From the NCBI RefSeq assembly GCF_021648855.1, contig NZ_JAKJHX010000130.1, forward strand, positions 1,834 to 14,376: 12,543 bases of DNA, read 5' to 3'. The notes below the pieces were generated by a model. It was given only the letters and a program-made list of their open reading frames with translations, made no database searches and was not told where the DNA came from. The position numbers and the translations under genes were made by a program. The stretch is from Tychonema litorale BBK16. GTDB lineage: Bacteria > Cyanobacteriota > Cyanobacteriia > Cyanobacteriales > Microcoleaceae. This document shows positions 1-6,959 of the stretch, piece after piece; within the stretch, counting starts at the first letter, position 1; each line of letters opens with the position of its first letter.

Positions 1-75
1 TGCCCCTACTTCAGGTGAATTGCCCCTACTTCAGGTGAATTGCCCCTACTTCAGGTGAATTGCCCCTACTTCAGG
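1..75. repeat. 20-bp perfect tandem repeat, 3.75 copies visible
   Basis: The unit TGCCCCTACTTCAGGTGAAT occurs at 1-20, 21-40 and 41-60, followed by a 15-base partial copy at 61-75, with no mismatch between copies. The array runs off the left edge, so its true size is unknown. The half-motif GAATTGCCCCTAC reappears inverted at the far right edge (12531-12543). Perfect identity suggests recent expansion by slippage or unequal exchange. No gene starts inside it and no function is evident. Confidence 0.95.
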
Positions 76-96
76 GATTTCCTAAGCGAGTGAATC

Positions 97-164
97 ATAT
101 CAATTCCGGTTGCATCGGAATTAATATTACCCAAAATCAGGAGACGGCAGTGCCGTTTCCCTAC
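97..164 (+). repeat. Dispersed composite repeat, left copy
   Basis: This 68-base stretch aligns without gaps to 12128-12195, with 56 of 68 positions identical by hand count. It has two parts. The first contains a short inverted repeat, AATTCC...GGAATT around GGTTGCATC. The second is GGAGACGGCAGTGCCGT followed by TCCCTAC. The second part belongs to the same family as the hairpin arms at 9423-9502 and 12170-12236. It lies just downstream of the kinase stop codon, so it could also affect the 3' end of that transcript, but there is no T-tract to support a terminator. Confidence 0.8.
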
Positions 165-185
165 AATCTTATCCTATCTTAAATT

Positions 186-1550
186 TTACAACTGTCCTCC
201 CTTCTCCAACTTGTCCAGAAAATCCTCAGCAACTTCACACCATTTCCGCCTAATTTCTGCATCTTCTGGTTTTTCTGTCAATGTACGACCTTTTAATTCA
301 GGATATTTATTGTAAAATAATTCATCTACTTGATGATAAAAAATATCCTGCTCAATATTAAGGTTTTTACGTCGCTTGCCAATTTTTTCTTGCCGAGCAA
401 TTTCTGCATCTAAAGACGTATCTGGCAATTGTGGTAGTTCGGGAAACTTGGGCAATTCAGGAAGTTTTGGTAACGTAAAACCTGTTTTAACTACACTAAA
501 AGCTAACATTCCTGGCAATAAAACTACACTCAAACTTGCTAATGCTTTCCAAGGAATTAACTTGAAAATATTAATGTTTTTAACAATCTGAGGGTTTTGG
601 TTAACAGGAGTATGATGGTTCGTAGGAATTTGAGTGCTATGTTTGAAGGGGCGGCCGACAAAGTTCATTGTCACCATTTGAGAGATGATACTACTAATCT
701 GGGATAATTTTGGATCTTTGAGGGCTTCGCGGACTTCTTTTGCAGATTGGTAGCGATCGCCCGATCGATCTGCTAACATCCGATCCAATACCATCCCTAA
801 ATTTTGGCTAACTGTGACGTGCGATCGCCAATCCCAAGTTTTCTGATTAACATCATACAATTTCTGAGGCTTTTTGCCTGTCAACAAGACTAAAGCGGTG
901 ACAGCCAAAGCATATAAGTCGCTAGCCGGAGACACTTTACCCTGGCGCATTTGTTCCATTGGCGAATATCCCTGTTTGCCGATCGCAGTATCCGATTGTC
1001 CCTTAGACTGAAATAAAGCAGTTGCGGCGATTTGTTTGACAGAACCAAAATCAATTAAGAATGGCAGTTTGTCAGCATCATGCTGAATAATATTGTCCGG
1101 CGAGATATCGCGGTGAATTAAATTTTTGGAGTGGATGTATTCTAAAATTGGTAAAAGCTGAAATAGTAGTTGAGTAACTTCGGCTTCGCTAAAATTTTTA
1201 CCTTGTTGCTGGCGCGATATCAGTATTTCTTCGTAGGTTTGACCTTTGATGTAATCTTGGACTAAAAATAAAGCTTTACTACCGCCGATATCGGTTCGCA
1301 GAAGTTCTCGAAAGCGCGGGATTTGGGGGTGTTGAAGGCTGTAAAGGATACTCGATTCGCGATCGAACAATTCGGCCGCTTTCGGGCTGTGAACCACCGG
1401 AGAAAACTCTTTGAGTACACAATGTTCGTTGTAGCGGTTGGTATCTTCGGCGAGGTAAGTGCGCCCGAAACCGCCACGGCCTAATTCGCGGAGGATGCGG
1501 TAGCGTTTTTCCAGAGTTGAGCCTGGGGTGACAGGGGAGGAGTTAGACAT
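186..1550 (-). CDS. Membrane-anchored Ser/Thr protein kinase
   Basis: This is a Hanks-type (eukaryotic-like) kinase that transfers phosphate from ATP to Ser/Thr of unknown targets. In the longest frame (456 aa), the glycine loop GRGGFG is at residues 26-31, the ATP-binding lysine K49 is in VLKEF, E67 is the probable helix-C glutamate, the catalytic loop HRDISPDN is at 148-155, DFG is at 169-171, and SDLYAL around D213 fits subdomain IX. The catalytic loop has Ser instead of the usual Lys two residues after Asp, and SPME replaces APE. After the kinase domain (about 20-280) come a linker, one membrane helix (about 337-356), a proline-rich repeat LPKLPELPKFPELPQLP (362-378) and a charged tail of about 75 residues with no domain I recognise. 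The longest frame opens with TTG at 1556; the in-frame ATG at 1550 (454 aa) is preferred. No clear Shine-Dalgarno sequence precedes either start. The gene stands alone. Confidence 0.93.
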   Translation of the reverse strand: MSNSSPVTPGSTLEKRYRILRELGRGGFGRTYLAEDTNRYNEHCVLKEFSPVVHSPKAAELFDRESSILYSLQHPQIPRFRELLRTDIGGSKALFLVQDYIKGQTYEEILISRQQQGKNFSEAEVTQLLFQLLPILEYIHSKNLIHRDISPDNIIQHDADKLPFLIDFGSVKQIAATALFQSKGQSDTAIGKQGYSPMEQMRQGKVSPASDLYALAVTALVLLTGKKPQKLYDVNQKTWDWRSHVTVSQNLGMVLDRMLADRSGDRYQSAKEVREALKDPKLSQISSIISQMVTMNFVGRPFKHSTQIPTNHHTPVNQNPQIVKNINIFKLIPWKALASLSVVLLPGMLAFSVVKTGFTLPKLPELPKFPELPQLPDTSLDAEIARQEKIGKRRKNLNIEQDIFYHQVDELFYNKYPELKGRTLTEKPEDAEIRRKWCEVAEDFLDKLEKGGQL

Positions 1551-1671
1551 AGACAACTGAAGATGGTTCGAGTTGGGTGGCGCAGTATGGCTTAATTGTA
1601 GCTAAGTTTGTTTGGAATGGAGGGCAAAAAGGGCGATCGGTTTTTTCGAGAAGGAGAAAGGGAGACTTTGC

Positions 1672-1869
1672 TTAAGATTCAGTATCTTGTTTTAAATCAC
1701 TTAATGCTAAAATAATATTTTCAGTGATTTTTAAAGCATATTTAACATCTTTTTGTAAACTAAACATAGTATCTGCATAATCAGCTTTATTTCTAAGTTC
1801 TCTATTGTCGCTCGGTATAGCAGCCAACTCCTGTGCTAAATTAAAATACTCAGACCAATCAAATTTCAT
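1672..1869 (-). CDS. Short HEPN-like protein, apparently internally deleted
   Basis: 65 aa from the ATG at 1869. The open frame extends to a TTG at 1884, but the ATG gives MKFDWSEYFNLAQELA, which matches how I remember cyanobacterial HEPN-domain proteins beginning. The second half, RNKADYADTMF followed by an amphipathic helix ending IILALSDL, resembles their C-terminal section, including RNxADY where canonical HEPN RNases carry R-x4-6-H (here Tyr, not His). Those proteins are usually about 120-140 aa; the central helices are missing between residues of about 20 and 25, yet the frame is intact. The start overlaps the end of the upstream gene by 11 bases, so the two are almost certainly co-translated. 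The function is unknown: it could be a degraded toxin-like protein or a genuine short form. The family call rests on memory of the motif pattern, not on a search. Confidence 0.65.
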   Translation of the reverse strand: MKFDWSEYFNLAQELAAIPSDNRELRNKADYADTMFSLQKDVKYALKITENIILALSDLKQDTES

Positions 1870-2251
1870 TTGATTCCCATTCAAGATTAATATGCAAATT
1901 AATTTTAGGAACAGAAGTTAGAGCCTTCAGCCACCAAGTCTCATCAAGAATCGTTAATTTGTCAAAAGCTTCATCGACTTCGAGTTTAGTATAGATAATA
2001 ATCCAGAGACTTCGAGTATCTGCTATTTCCGGATCTGTTTTAACTTCTAATCCTAATCTTTCGTTAGGAAATAGGCTGGTAATTTTATCATGAGCTTCAA
2101 CAATTAAGGATATAATTGTTTGTTGTTCGACGATAAACTGAAACGTTTCTAATGGGTCAGAGATGCTGTAGAGGTTTGTGATGTGATTAAATGAATTAAT
2201 CACATCATCAAAGGCTTTGCTCTTGACATCTGTATCTTGTATGAGAGTCAT
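1859..2251 (-). CDS. Conserved hypothetical partner of the HEPN-like gene
   Basis: 130 aa, ATG start, soluble, acidic, with no signal peptide or membrane segment. The pattern FPNERLGLEV, KTDPEIAD, then LEVDEAFDKL and ETWWLKAL (residues 61-111) followed by a short beta-like end (INLHINLEWE) resembles a family of small cyanobacterial proteins that I recall lying immediately upstream of HEPN-like genes. That arrangement is seen here: its stop codon lies inside the start of the next gene, an 11-base overlap. Such pairs are often annotated as possible toxin-antitoxin or nucleotidyltransferase/HEPN-type modules, but this protein shows no nucleotidyltransferase GSxxxG motif. The length looks complete. 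Its biochemical function is not known to me. Confidence 0.7.
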   Translation of the reverse strand: MTLIQDTDVKSKAFDDVINSFNHITNLYSISDPLETFQFIVEQQTIISLIVEAHDKITSLFPNERLGLEVKTDPEIADTRSLWIIIYTKLEVDEAFDKLTILDETWWLKALTSVPKINLHINLEWESNEI

Positions 2252-2285
2252 AGGACTAGATGGTTACAGAGGTTTGACTGTTTAA

Positions 2286-2314
2286 ATTATAGCTGATATT
2301 TTTAGCTTTTTCAC
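2286..2314 (-). promoter_or_regulatory. Candidate sigma-70-type promoter for the HEPN-like pair
   Basis: On the minus strand, TATAAT (2291-2286) is preceded by GTGAAA (2314-2309, four of six matches to TTGACA) with a 17-base spacer. This would give a leader of about 28 bases before the ATG at 2251. The -10 is a perfect consensus; the region is AT-rich, so a chance match is possible. Confidence 0.45.
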
Positions 2315-2365
2315 TATAATACCGCTTCAGAAGCTCTTTGTAGGAACGCTTAAATTTATCAGTTT

Positions 2366-2426
2366 TAGGGTGCGTGAGACTGGGTTCTAGGATGATTATT
2401 TAGGGTCTCGGATCTGACGCACCCTA
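2366..2426. repeat. 61-bp imperfect hairpin repeat
   Basis: TAGGGTGCGT (2366-2375) is perfectly complementary to ACGCACCCTA (2417-2426). A second stem segment, GAGAC (2376-2380) with GTCTC (2405-2409), lies inside it, offset by a 7-base bulge on the right. It sits between the stop of proA and the HEPN-like pair, both minus-strand, and could end proA transcription. It has the look of a dispersed miniature palindromic element; there is no T-tract typical of an intrinsic terminator. Confidence 0.75.
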
Positions 2427-2438
2427 CTAATTATTGTA

Positions 2439-3719
2439 TTACAAATCCCGATGAGTAAACTCCTTAGCCTCATTCCCCACATAATTAGCGGCAATATGAC
2501 CATCTCCAACCACTCGATACTTATAAGTCACCAACCCTTCTAAACCAACGGGCCCGCGAGGTGGCATTTGCTGCGTGCTAATCCCCACTTCTGCACCGAA
2601 ACCGTAGCGAAAACCGTCGGCAAATCGAGTCGAACAATTGTGGTAAACTCCGGCCGCATCTACTTGATTCAAGAAGGTTTCAGCGGCTTCGCTATCTTCG
2701 GTGACAATCACATCTGTGTGTCTGGAACCGTAAGTATTGATGTGGTTAATTGCATCTTCTACAGAGTCTACTATTTTGATTGATAAGATTAAATCGCTGT
2801 ATTCTGTTGACCAATCTGTTTCTGTAGCTGCGGGAATATCCAAGATTTTGCGGGTGCTTTTGTCTCCGCGCACTTCGACTTTTTTCTGCTGCAATGCTGC
2901 GGCAACTATGGGCAGGAAATTGGGCGCGATCGCACTGTGAACTAACATAGTTTCAATGGCATTACACGCGGCGGGATATTGCGTTTTGGCATCGACGGCA
3001 ATCTCTACTGCTTTGTTAATATCAGCGGATTTATCTACATACAAATGACAAATTCCTTCGGCGTGTCCCAAAACAGGAATCCTCGTATTATCCTGCACGA
3101 AACGGACGAAGGAATTAGAACCGCGAGGAATAATCAAATCTATATATTCATCCATTTTGAGCAGTTCCATTGTTTCTTCCCGCGTGGTTAATAACTGCAC
3201 AACTTCGGGATTAACTACGGTTTCTGCTAATGCTTGGCGAATGACTTTGGTCAGGATTTCGCAGGAACGGACGGCCTCTTTACCACCTTTGAGAATCACA
3301 CCATTTCCTGATTTGATTGCCAAGGATACTATCTGAATTAAAGCTTCTGGACGTGCTTCAAAAATAATCCCTAAAACGCCCAAAGGACAGGTAACGCGCT
3401 TCAGAATTAATCCTGTGTCTAATTCGCGGTGAATTTGGACGGCACCGATCGCCTCTGGGAGCTTTGCAACGTCGCGCACACCCGCGATCGCACTTTTCAA
3501 CTTGCTTTCATCTAACTTGAGGCGATCGTACAACGGTTTAGCAATTCCATCAACCTGAGCCGCCGCGCGATCCGCCACATTCGCCGCCACAATTTCCGGC
3601 GCAGCAACTTCTAAAGCTTTAGCAATAGTTTCAATAGCTTGATTTTTAGCATCAGCGGACAAAACTGCCAATTTTCGAGCAGCTTGGCGGGTTTTTTGGG
3701 CAATTTCAATAATTGACAT
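2439..3719 (-). CDS. proA: Gamma-glutamyl phosphate reductase (ProA)
   Basis: This enzyme catalyses the second step of proline synthesis in the cytoplasm: L-glutamyl-5-phosphate is reduced with NADPH to glutamate-5-semialdehyde. It belongs to the aldehyde dehydrogenase superfamily. Numbered from the ATG (426 aa): [12 protein letters not shown] at about 119-130, LKGGKEA at about 143-149, PRGSNSFV at about 198-205, GHAEGICH at 218-225, the catalytic Cys at 252 in [12 protein letters not shown], and the C-terminal signature [17 protein letters not shown] at about 363-379. The open frame extends 16 codons upstream to a TTG at 3767, but the ATG at 3719 gives the family's usual start and length (about 420 aa), and a consensus -10 lies within the extension. 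It is divergent from the M48 protease gene across about 175 bases. No proB is adjacent. Confidence 0.97.
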   Translation of the reverse strand: MSIIEIAQKTRQAARKLAVLSADAKNQAIETIAKALEVAAPEIVAANVADRAAAQVDGIAKPLYDRLKLDESKLKSAIAGVRDVAKLPEAIGAVQIHRELDTGLILKRVTCPLGVLGIIFEARPEALIQIVSLAIKSGNGVILKGGKEAVRSCEILTKVIRQALAETVVNPEVVQLLTTREETMELLKMDEYIDLIIPRGSNSFVRFVQDNTRIPVLGHAEGICHLYVDKSADINKAVEIAVDAKTQYPAACNAIETMLVHSAIAPNFLPIVAAALQQKKVEVRGDKSTRKILDIPAATETDWSTEYSDLILSIKIVDSVEDAINHINTYGSRHTDVIVTEDSEAAETFLNQVDAAGVYHNCSTRFADGFRYGFGAEVGISTQQMPPRGPVGLEGLVTYKYRVVGDGHIAANYVGNEAKEFTHRDL

Positions 3720-3741
3720 AACAGCAACTTGTGAAAAATTT

Positions 3742-3747
3742 ATTATA
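3742..3747 (-). promoter_or_regulatory. Candidate -10 box for proA
   Basis: TATAAT on the minus strand at 3747-3742, about 22 bases before the proA ATG. TTGTTA at 3767-3762 is the only -35-like sequence nearby, and its 14-base spacer is short, so the assignment is tentative. Its position supports the ATG at 3719 over the upstream TTG. Confidence 0.4.
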
Positions 3748-3883
3748 CTCCGTTTCAATCTTAACAACTCTAGAACAAATTCTATATTTTTGTTGAGAAT
3801 CTGTACAACAATCCTAAGTTACAGGCTAAAACAGTGAAGTACATACAAATTTCAGATGTGCTTTGCTATTTCTCAATCACCCT

Positions 3884-3888
3884 AGGAG
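3884..3888 (+). promoter_or_regulatory. Ribosome binding site of the M48 protease gene
   Basis: AGGAG lies six bases before the ATG at 3895. It is one of only two clear Shine-Dalgarno sequences in the window and fixes this start. Confidence 0.8.
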
Positions 3889-3894
3889 ATTATT

Positions 3895-5619
3895 ATGTCA
3901 TCTCAATCACCTTTACAGAAGGCAGGAAGAGCTAAAAAAGCTGGTGTTACGCTGGTACAACAAACAGGCGGTAATCTGGTTTTAGCTTCTGGTGTCACCA
4001 TCACCTTACTATTAGGTATGGTGTTAGCTCTATCTTTATCCGCCGTTTTTATTATTGATAGTCCAGATCCAATCGTCGGATTTTCCATAGCACTTGCGAT
4101 TACCCTAGTTTTCAACATCGCAGCTTTTTTCCTGTCACCTTGGTTGATAGACTTAACCCAAAATTGGCTATACAATACTCGCTGGGTTTCCCTAGCAGAA
4201 ATTCAAGGCAAAAGTCCCGAAACTGCGAAAGTTATTCAGAAGATTTGTCAGCAGCACAAGTTGAAGCAACCACGCTTAGGAATTATCGACGATCAAAATC
4301 CCACTGCTTTTACCTATGGTTCCTTTCCAGACAGTGCTCGTGTCGTCGTTAGTGAAGGTCTTTTCACCTATTTGGATGATGAGGAAGTTGCCACTGTTTA
4401 TGCCCACGAACTTGGTCACATTGTCCACTGGGACTTTGCAGTGATGACTTTAGCTTCGACTTTAGTGCAGATTACTTATTTGATTTACATTACTGCTCAA
4501 AGACTCGGCCGCAGAGGTGGCGAAAAAGTTAAAGATGCGGCGGGTAGTGTAGCTGCTGTCGCTTATTTCTTCTACATTGTTGGCACTTATTTGTTACTAT
4601 ACTTGTCACGCACTAGAGAGTATTTTGCCGACCATTTTGCTGCGGAAGTTACTGGGAATCCCAATGCTTTGTCTCGCGCTTTGGTCAAAATTGCTTACGG
4701 TATTTTGGAAGAAGGACAAAAGGCAACAGAACCCAGCCGTCTATTAGAAGGAACTCGTGCTTTAGGTATTTATGATGCTAAAGCTGCTACTTCTACGGGT
4801 ACTGCTTACAGGATTACGTCATCACCCGAAAAGATTGGGCGAGTATTTTTGTGGGATATGTTTAATCCTTGGGCTTGGTGGATGGAGTTGAATTCGACTC
4901 ACCCTCTGACTGGTAAACGAGTTCGCGCTTTGAGCACTTACGCCGAACAGTTAGGTTTAGATATTGAGTTTGATATGGGCAAGATTGTTGGCGAAGGTCA
5001 CAATTTAAGTAAGCGCAAATTGTATGGCAATTTTGTGTTCGACTTGTTCCTTTATGGTGCTGAAACTTTAGGTTTGTTCATTGGTTTTGGAGTGGGATTT
5101 TTCTTGTCTGCTACAAATCCAATGATGATGATTGCCTGTCCTTTAATTGGTTTAGGTATGGGGATTTTGCTCAAGACTTTCGTGATGTTTCCGAAATATA
5201 ACCAAGCTGAAAGTTTGGATGTTTTAACCTTAATGTCTGACCCCTATGCTAGTCCTTTGCGCGGTCAGCCTGCCAAACTTGAGGGCAAATTAATTGGTCG
5301 CGGTGATGCGGGTTATGCGTTCGGTTCTGATTTTAAATTACAAGACAAAACTGGGATGATTTATCTGCGTTATGCTTCTCGTTTTGGTCCGATCGGTAAT
5401 TTTCTGTTTGGGATGAAACGGGTGAAAAGTTTGATTGGGACGGAGGTTAATGCTTTGGGTTGGTTCCGTCGCGGTGTTGCACCTTGGATGGATTTAATTC
5501 AGCTTGAAAGCGATAGCGGTACGATGGTTAATAGTTATCATCGCTTCTGGTCTTTTGTGATGGCTGTTGGTGCGATCGCGATCGGTATTGTATTTCTATT
5601 CCTCCAAGTTGCAGCTTAA
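3895..5619 (+). CDS. M48-family (HtpX-like) membrane zinc metalloprotease with long C-terminal extension
   Basis: 574 aa membrane endopeptidase, probably involved in quality control of membrane proteins. The zinc motif HELGH is at 171-175 (H171, H175, catalytic E172) and the third ligand is likely E242 in SRTREYFADHFA, the usual M48 arrangement. THPLTGKRVRAL at about 335-346 is the family's conserved HP motif. Predicted membrane segments are about 28-55 and 61-82 before the catalytic site, 183-200 and 216-236 around it, then 386-405, 410-429 and 552-571. HtpX proteins are usually about 280-300 aa, so the last 200 residues or more are an extension: two more helices, a soluble part (about 438-545) with a glycine-rich segment KLEGKLIGRGDAGYAFG, and a final helix. 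I do not recognise that soluble part. The start is set by AGGAG upstream. The gene is convergent with sdhB. Confidence 0.93.
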   Translation: MSSQSPLQKAGRAKKAGVTLVQQTGGNLVLASGVTITLLLGMVLALSLSAVFIIDSPDPIVGFSIALAITLVFNIAAFFLSPWLIDLTQNWLYNTRWVSLAEIQGKSPETAKVIQKICQQHKLKQPRLGIIDDQNPTAFTYGSFPDSARVVVSEGLFTYLDDEEVATVYAHELGHIVHWDFAVMTLASTLVQITYLIYITAQRLGRRGGEKVKDAAGSVAAVAYFFYIVGTYLLLYLSRTREYFADHFAAEVTGNPNALSRALVKIAYGILEEGQKATEPSRLLEGTRALGIYDAKAATSTGTAYRITSSPEKIGRVFLWDMFNPWAWWMELNSTHPLTGKRVRALSTYAEQLGLDIEFDMGKIVGEGHNLSKRKLYGNFVFDLFLYGAETLGLFIGFGVGFFLSATNPMMMIACPLIGLGMGILLKTFVMFPKYNQAESLDVLTLMSDPYASPLRGQPAKLEGKLIGRGDAGYAFGSDFKLQDKTGMIYLRYASRFGPIGNFLFGMKRVKSLIGTEVNALGWFRRGVAPWMDLIQLESDSGTMVNSYHRFWSFVMAVGAIAIGIVFLFLQVAA

Positions 5620-5662
5620 GACTTGATTAAGTCATTTTGGAAAGGTAAGATAGTCTTCTTTT

Positions 5663-5695
5663 AGATACCCGACTTCTTCAAGAAGTCGGGTATCT
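5663..5695. repeat. Perfect palindrome, 16-bp arms (possible bidirectional terminator)
   Basis: Arms 5663-5678 and 5680-5695 are perfectly complementary around a single C; the folded RNA would open a small loop at TTCAA. The core is ACCCGACTTCTT with its complement. It lies between the convergent M48 and sdhB genes, where a bidirectional terminator is expected. A T-run follows at about 5719-5725, too far for a classic intrinsic terminator. I recall very similar palindromes scattered through cyanobacterial genomes, so it is likely a dispersed element reused here. Confidence 0.85.
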
Positions 5696-5729
5696 GGTGT
5701 TCTGTATCTGGGATTCTGTTTTTTTAGAC

Positions 5730-6746
5730 TTACTCTGCTGATTTTTCTAAACTTTGAACTGATTCAATCAAATCTCGGATAGTTTTTGTACCTTCTGAAC
5801 TTTCAAAGGACAAGGGAAACTTGCCACGAATCATCATTCTTAAGCCTAACGGGCCTAGACTTAACAAACCTTTGATGTCGCGAAAATAGTTTCCTACTAC
5901 TTCGATGCCAAATTTACGTTCGTCTATCCAACCGCCTTCTTTCACTAGATTAATTAGGACTTTGCGGTGGCGAATCGATCGACTGGCTTGGTCATCTTTG
6001 CGATCGAGAATCTGCTGTTTAATCTTACCAATTTGATCCATCGGCGCAACTTCCATCGGACAAACCGAGTTGCAGTAGTAACAACGGGTACATCCCCAAA
6101 CCCCGTCCGTGCCTTGGTTGTATTTTTCCAGCCGCTTTTCGGTATCGCTATCACGGGTGTCAGCGATCGTGCGATAAGCTTTGGCGAGGGCGTGAGGGCC
6201 GACAAATTCGGGATTGACTTCGCGGGCATTACACTCAGAATAACAGGCACCACAGAGAATACAATTGCCTGTTTGATCGAGTTTAGATCGCTCTTCTGGT
6301 GTTTGCAGAAATTCTCGTTCTGGAACTGCTCGTGCGGAGGTGCTGACATAGGGGTCAACGGCTTCCAGGTTGTCCCAAAAACTGGTCATATCGACGACCA
6401 AATCTTTGATGACGGGCATATTTCCCATTGGGGCGATGGTAATTTCTGGGATTAAATCGATCGCCTTTTCTGCCGAACTGAAATTGGCTATTTTGTCAAG
6501 TCTTGCGAGTTCACTCCCAACATTTTCTTTGCAAGCTAATGCCGATCGACCATTAATTCTCATGGAACAACTGCCACAAATTGTGTTGCGGCAATTTTTG
6601 CGGTAGGCTAAGGTGCCGTCCTGCTCCCACTTAATGCTATTGAGGCAGTCGAGGATGGTATTACTCTCTTCTACTTCTAGGGTGTAAGGGTGAACGCGAG
6701 GAGATTCGTTTTGGTTTTGGCGAACTACATTAAAACGGACTTGCAT
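5730..6746 (-). CDS. sdhB: Succinate dehydrogenase iron-sulfur subunit (SdhB-type)
   Basis: 338 aa electron-transfer subunit that passes electrons from the flavoprotein SdhA to the membrane quinone pool; in cyanobacteria this feeds the thylakoid or plasma-membrane plastoquinone pool. The N-terminal plant-ferredoxin-like domain binds [2Fe-2S] through C52, C57, C60 and C72 (NCRNTICGSC, then ALAC). The first C-terminal motif CILCGACYSEC gives C162, C165, C168 and C172. The second, CTRCYYCNSVCP, gives C219, C222, C225 and C229. Classical SdhB (for example E. coli) has a non-Cys residue at the position of C222, which makes that centre [3Fe-4S]; the extra Cys here predicts a [4Fe-4S] centre, as I recall for Sulfolobus-type enzymes. 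About 100 residues beyond the last cluster make it longer than the E. coli protein (238 aa). The ATG start has no good Shine-Dalgarno sequence. No sdhA or anchor gene is adjacent. Confidence 0.93.
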   Translation of the reverse strand: MQVRFNVVRQNQNESPRVHPYTLEVEESNTILDCLNSIKWEQDGTLAYRKNCRNTICGSCSMRINGRSALACKENVGSELARLDKIANFSSAEKAIDLIPEITIAPMGNMPVIKDLVVDMTSFWDNLEAVDPYVSTSARAVPEREFLQTPEERSKLDQTGNCILCGACYSECNAREVNPEFVGPHALAKAYRTIADTRDSDTEKRLEKYNQGTDGVWGCTRCYYCNSVCPMEVAPMDQIGKIKQQILDRKDDQASRSIRHRKVLINLVKEGGWIDERKFGIEVVGNYFRDIKGLLSLGPLGLRMMIRGKFPLSFESSEGTKTIRDLIESVQSLEKSAE

Positions 6747-6925
6747 AGTTTTGACTAGGAAGTTTTCATATATCTTAAGCTCGAATTTTGAGTCATCGCA
6801 GTTTTTTAGGTAATCATACTGATTTGAAGAGGGAAACCGATCGGCTAATATTGGATAATCGTTGAGCTTGCAATGTTGGTGCGGGCCGTGGAGACTTTAA
6901 AAGTCCCGGATTCACCTGTGGATTC

Positions 6926-6957
6926 AATCTAAAATCTAAAATTTAAAATTTAAAATC
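6926..6957. repeat. AT-rich 7-bp tandem repeat next to the radC start
   Basis: Four units of AATCTAA/AATTTAA at 6926-6953 plus a partial copy, ending two bases before the radC ATG. Units one and two are identical, as are three and four. It occupies the place where a ribosome binding site would be, and none is visible. Repeats of this type are common between genes in filamentous cyanobacteria. Confidence 0.85.
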
Positions 6958-6959
6958 GA

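Noticed and set aside
1..75. Tandem repeats considered as a CRISPR array
   Set aside because: The 20-base units abut directly with no variable spacers, and no cas genes are present.
1..75. Tandem repeats considered as iterons of a replication origin
   Set aside because: No rep gene or DnaA boxes are visible and the neighbouring genes are chromosomal housekeeping genes.
2439..3767. TTG-initiated 442-residue form of ProA
   Set aside because: The extra 16 residues are not family-like and overlap a TATAAT box; the ATG at 3719 gives the normal length.
5967..6455. 162-residue open frame on the strand opposite sdhB
   Set aside because: It lies wholly inside a gene with clear cysteine motifs; its composition is that of an antisense shadow.
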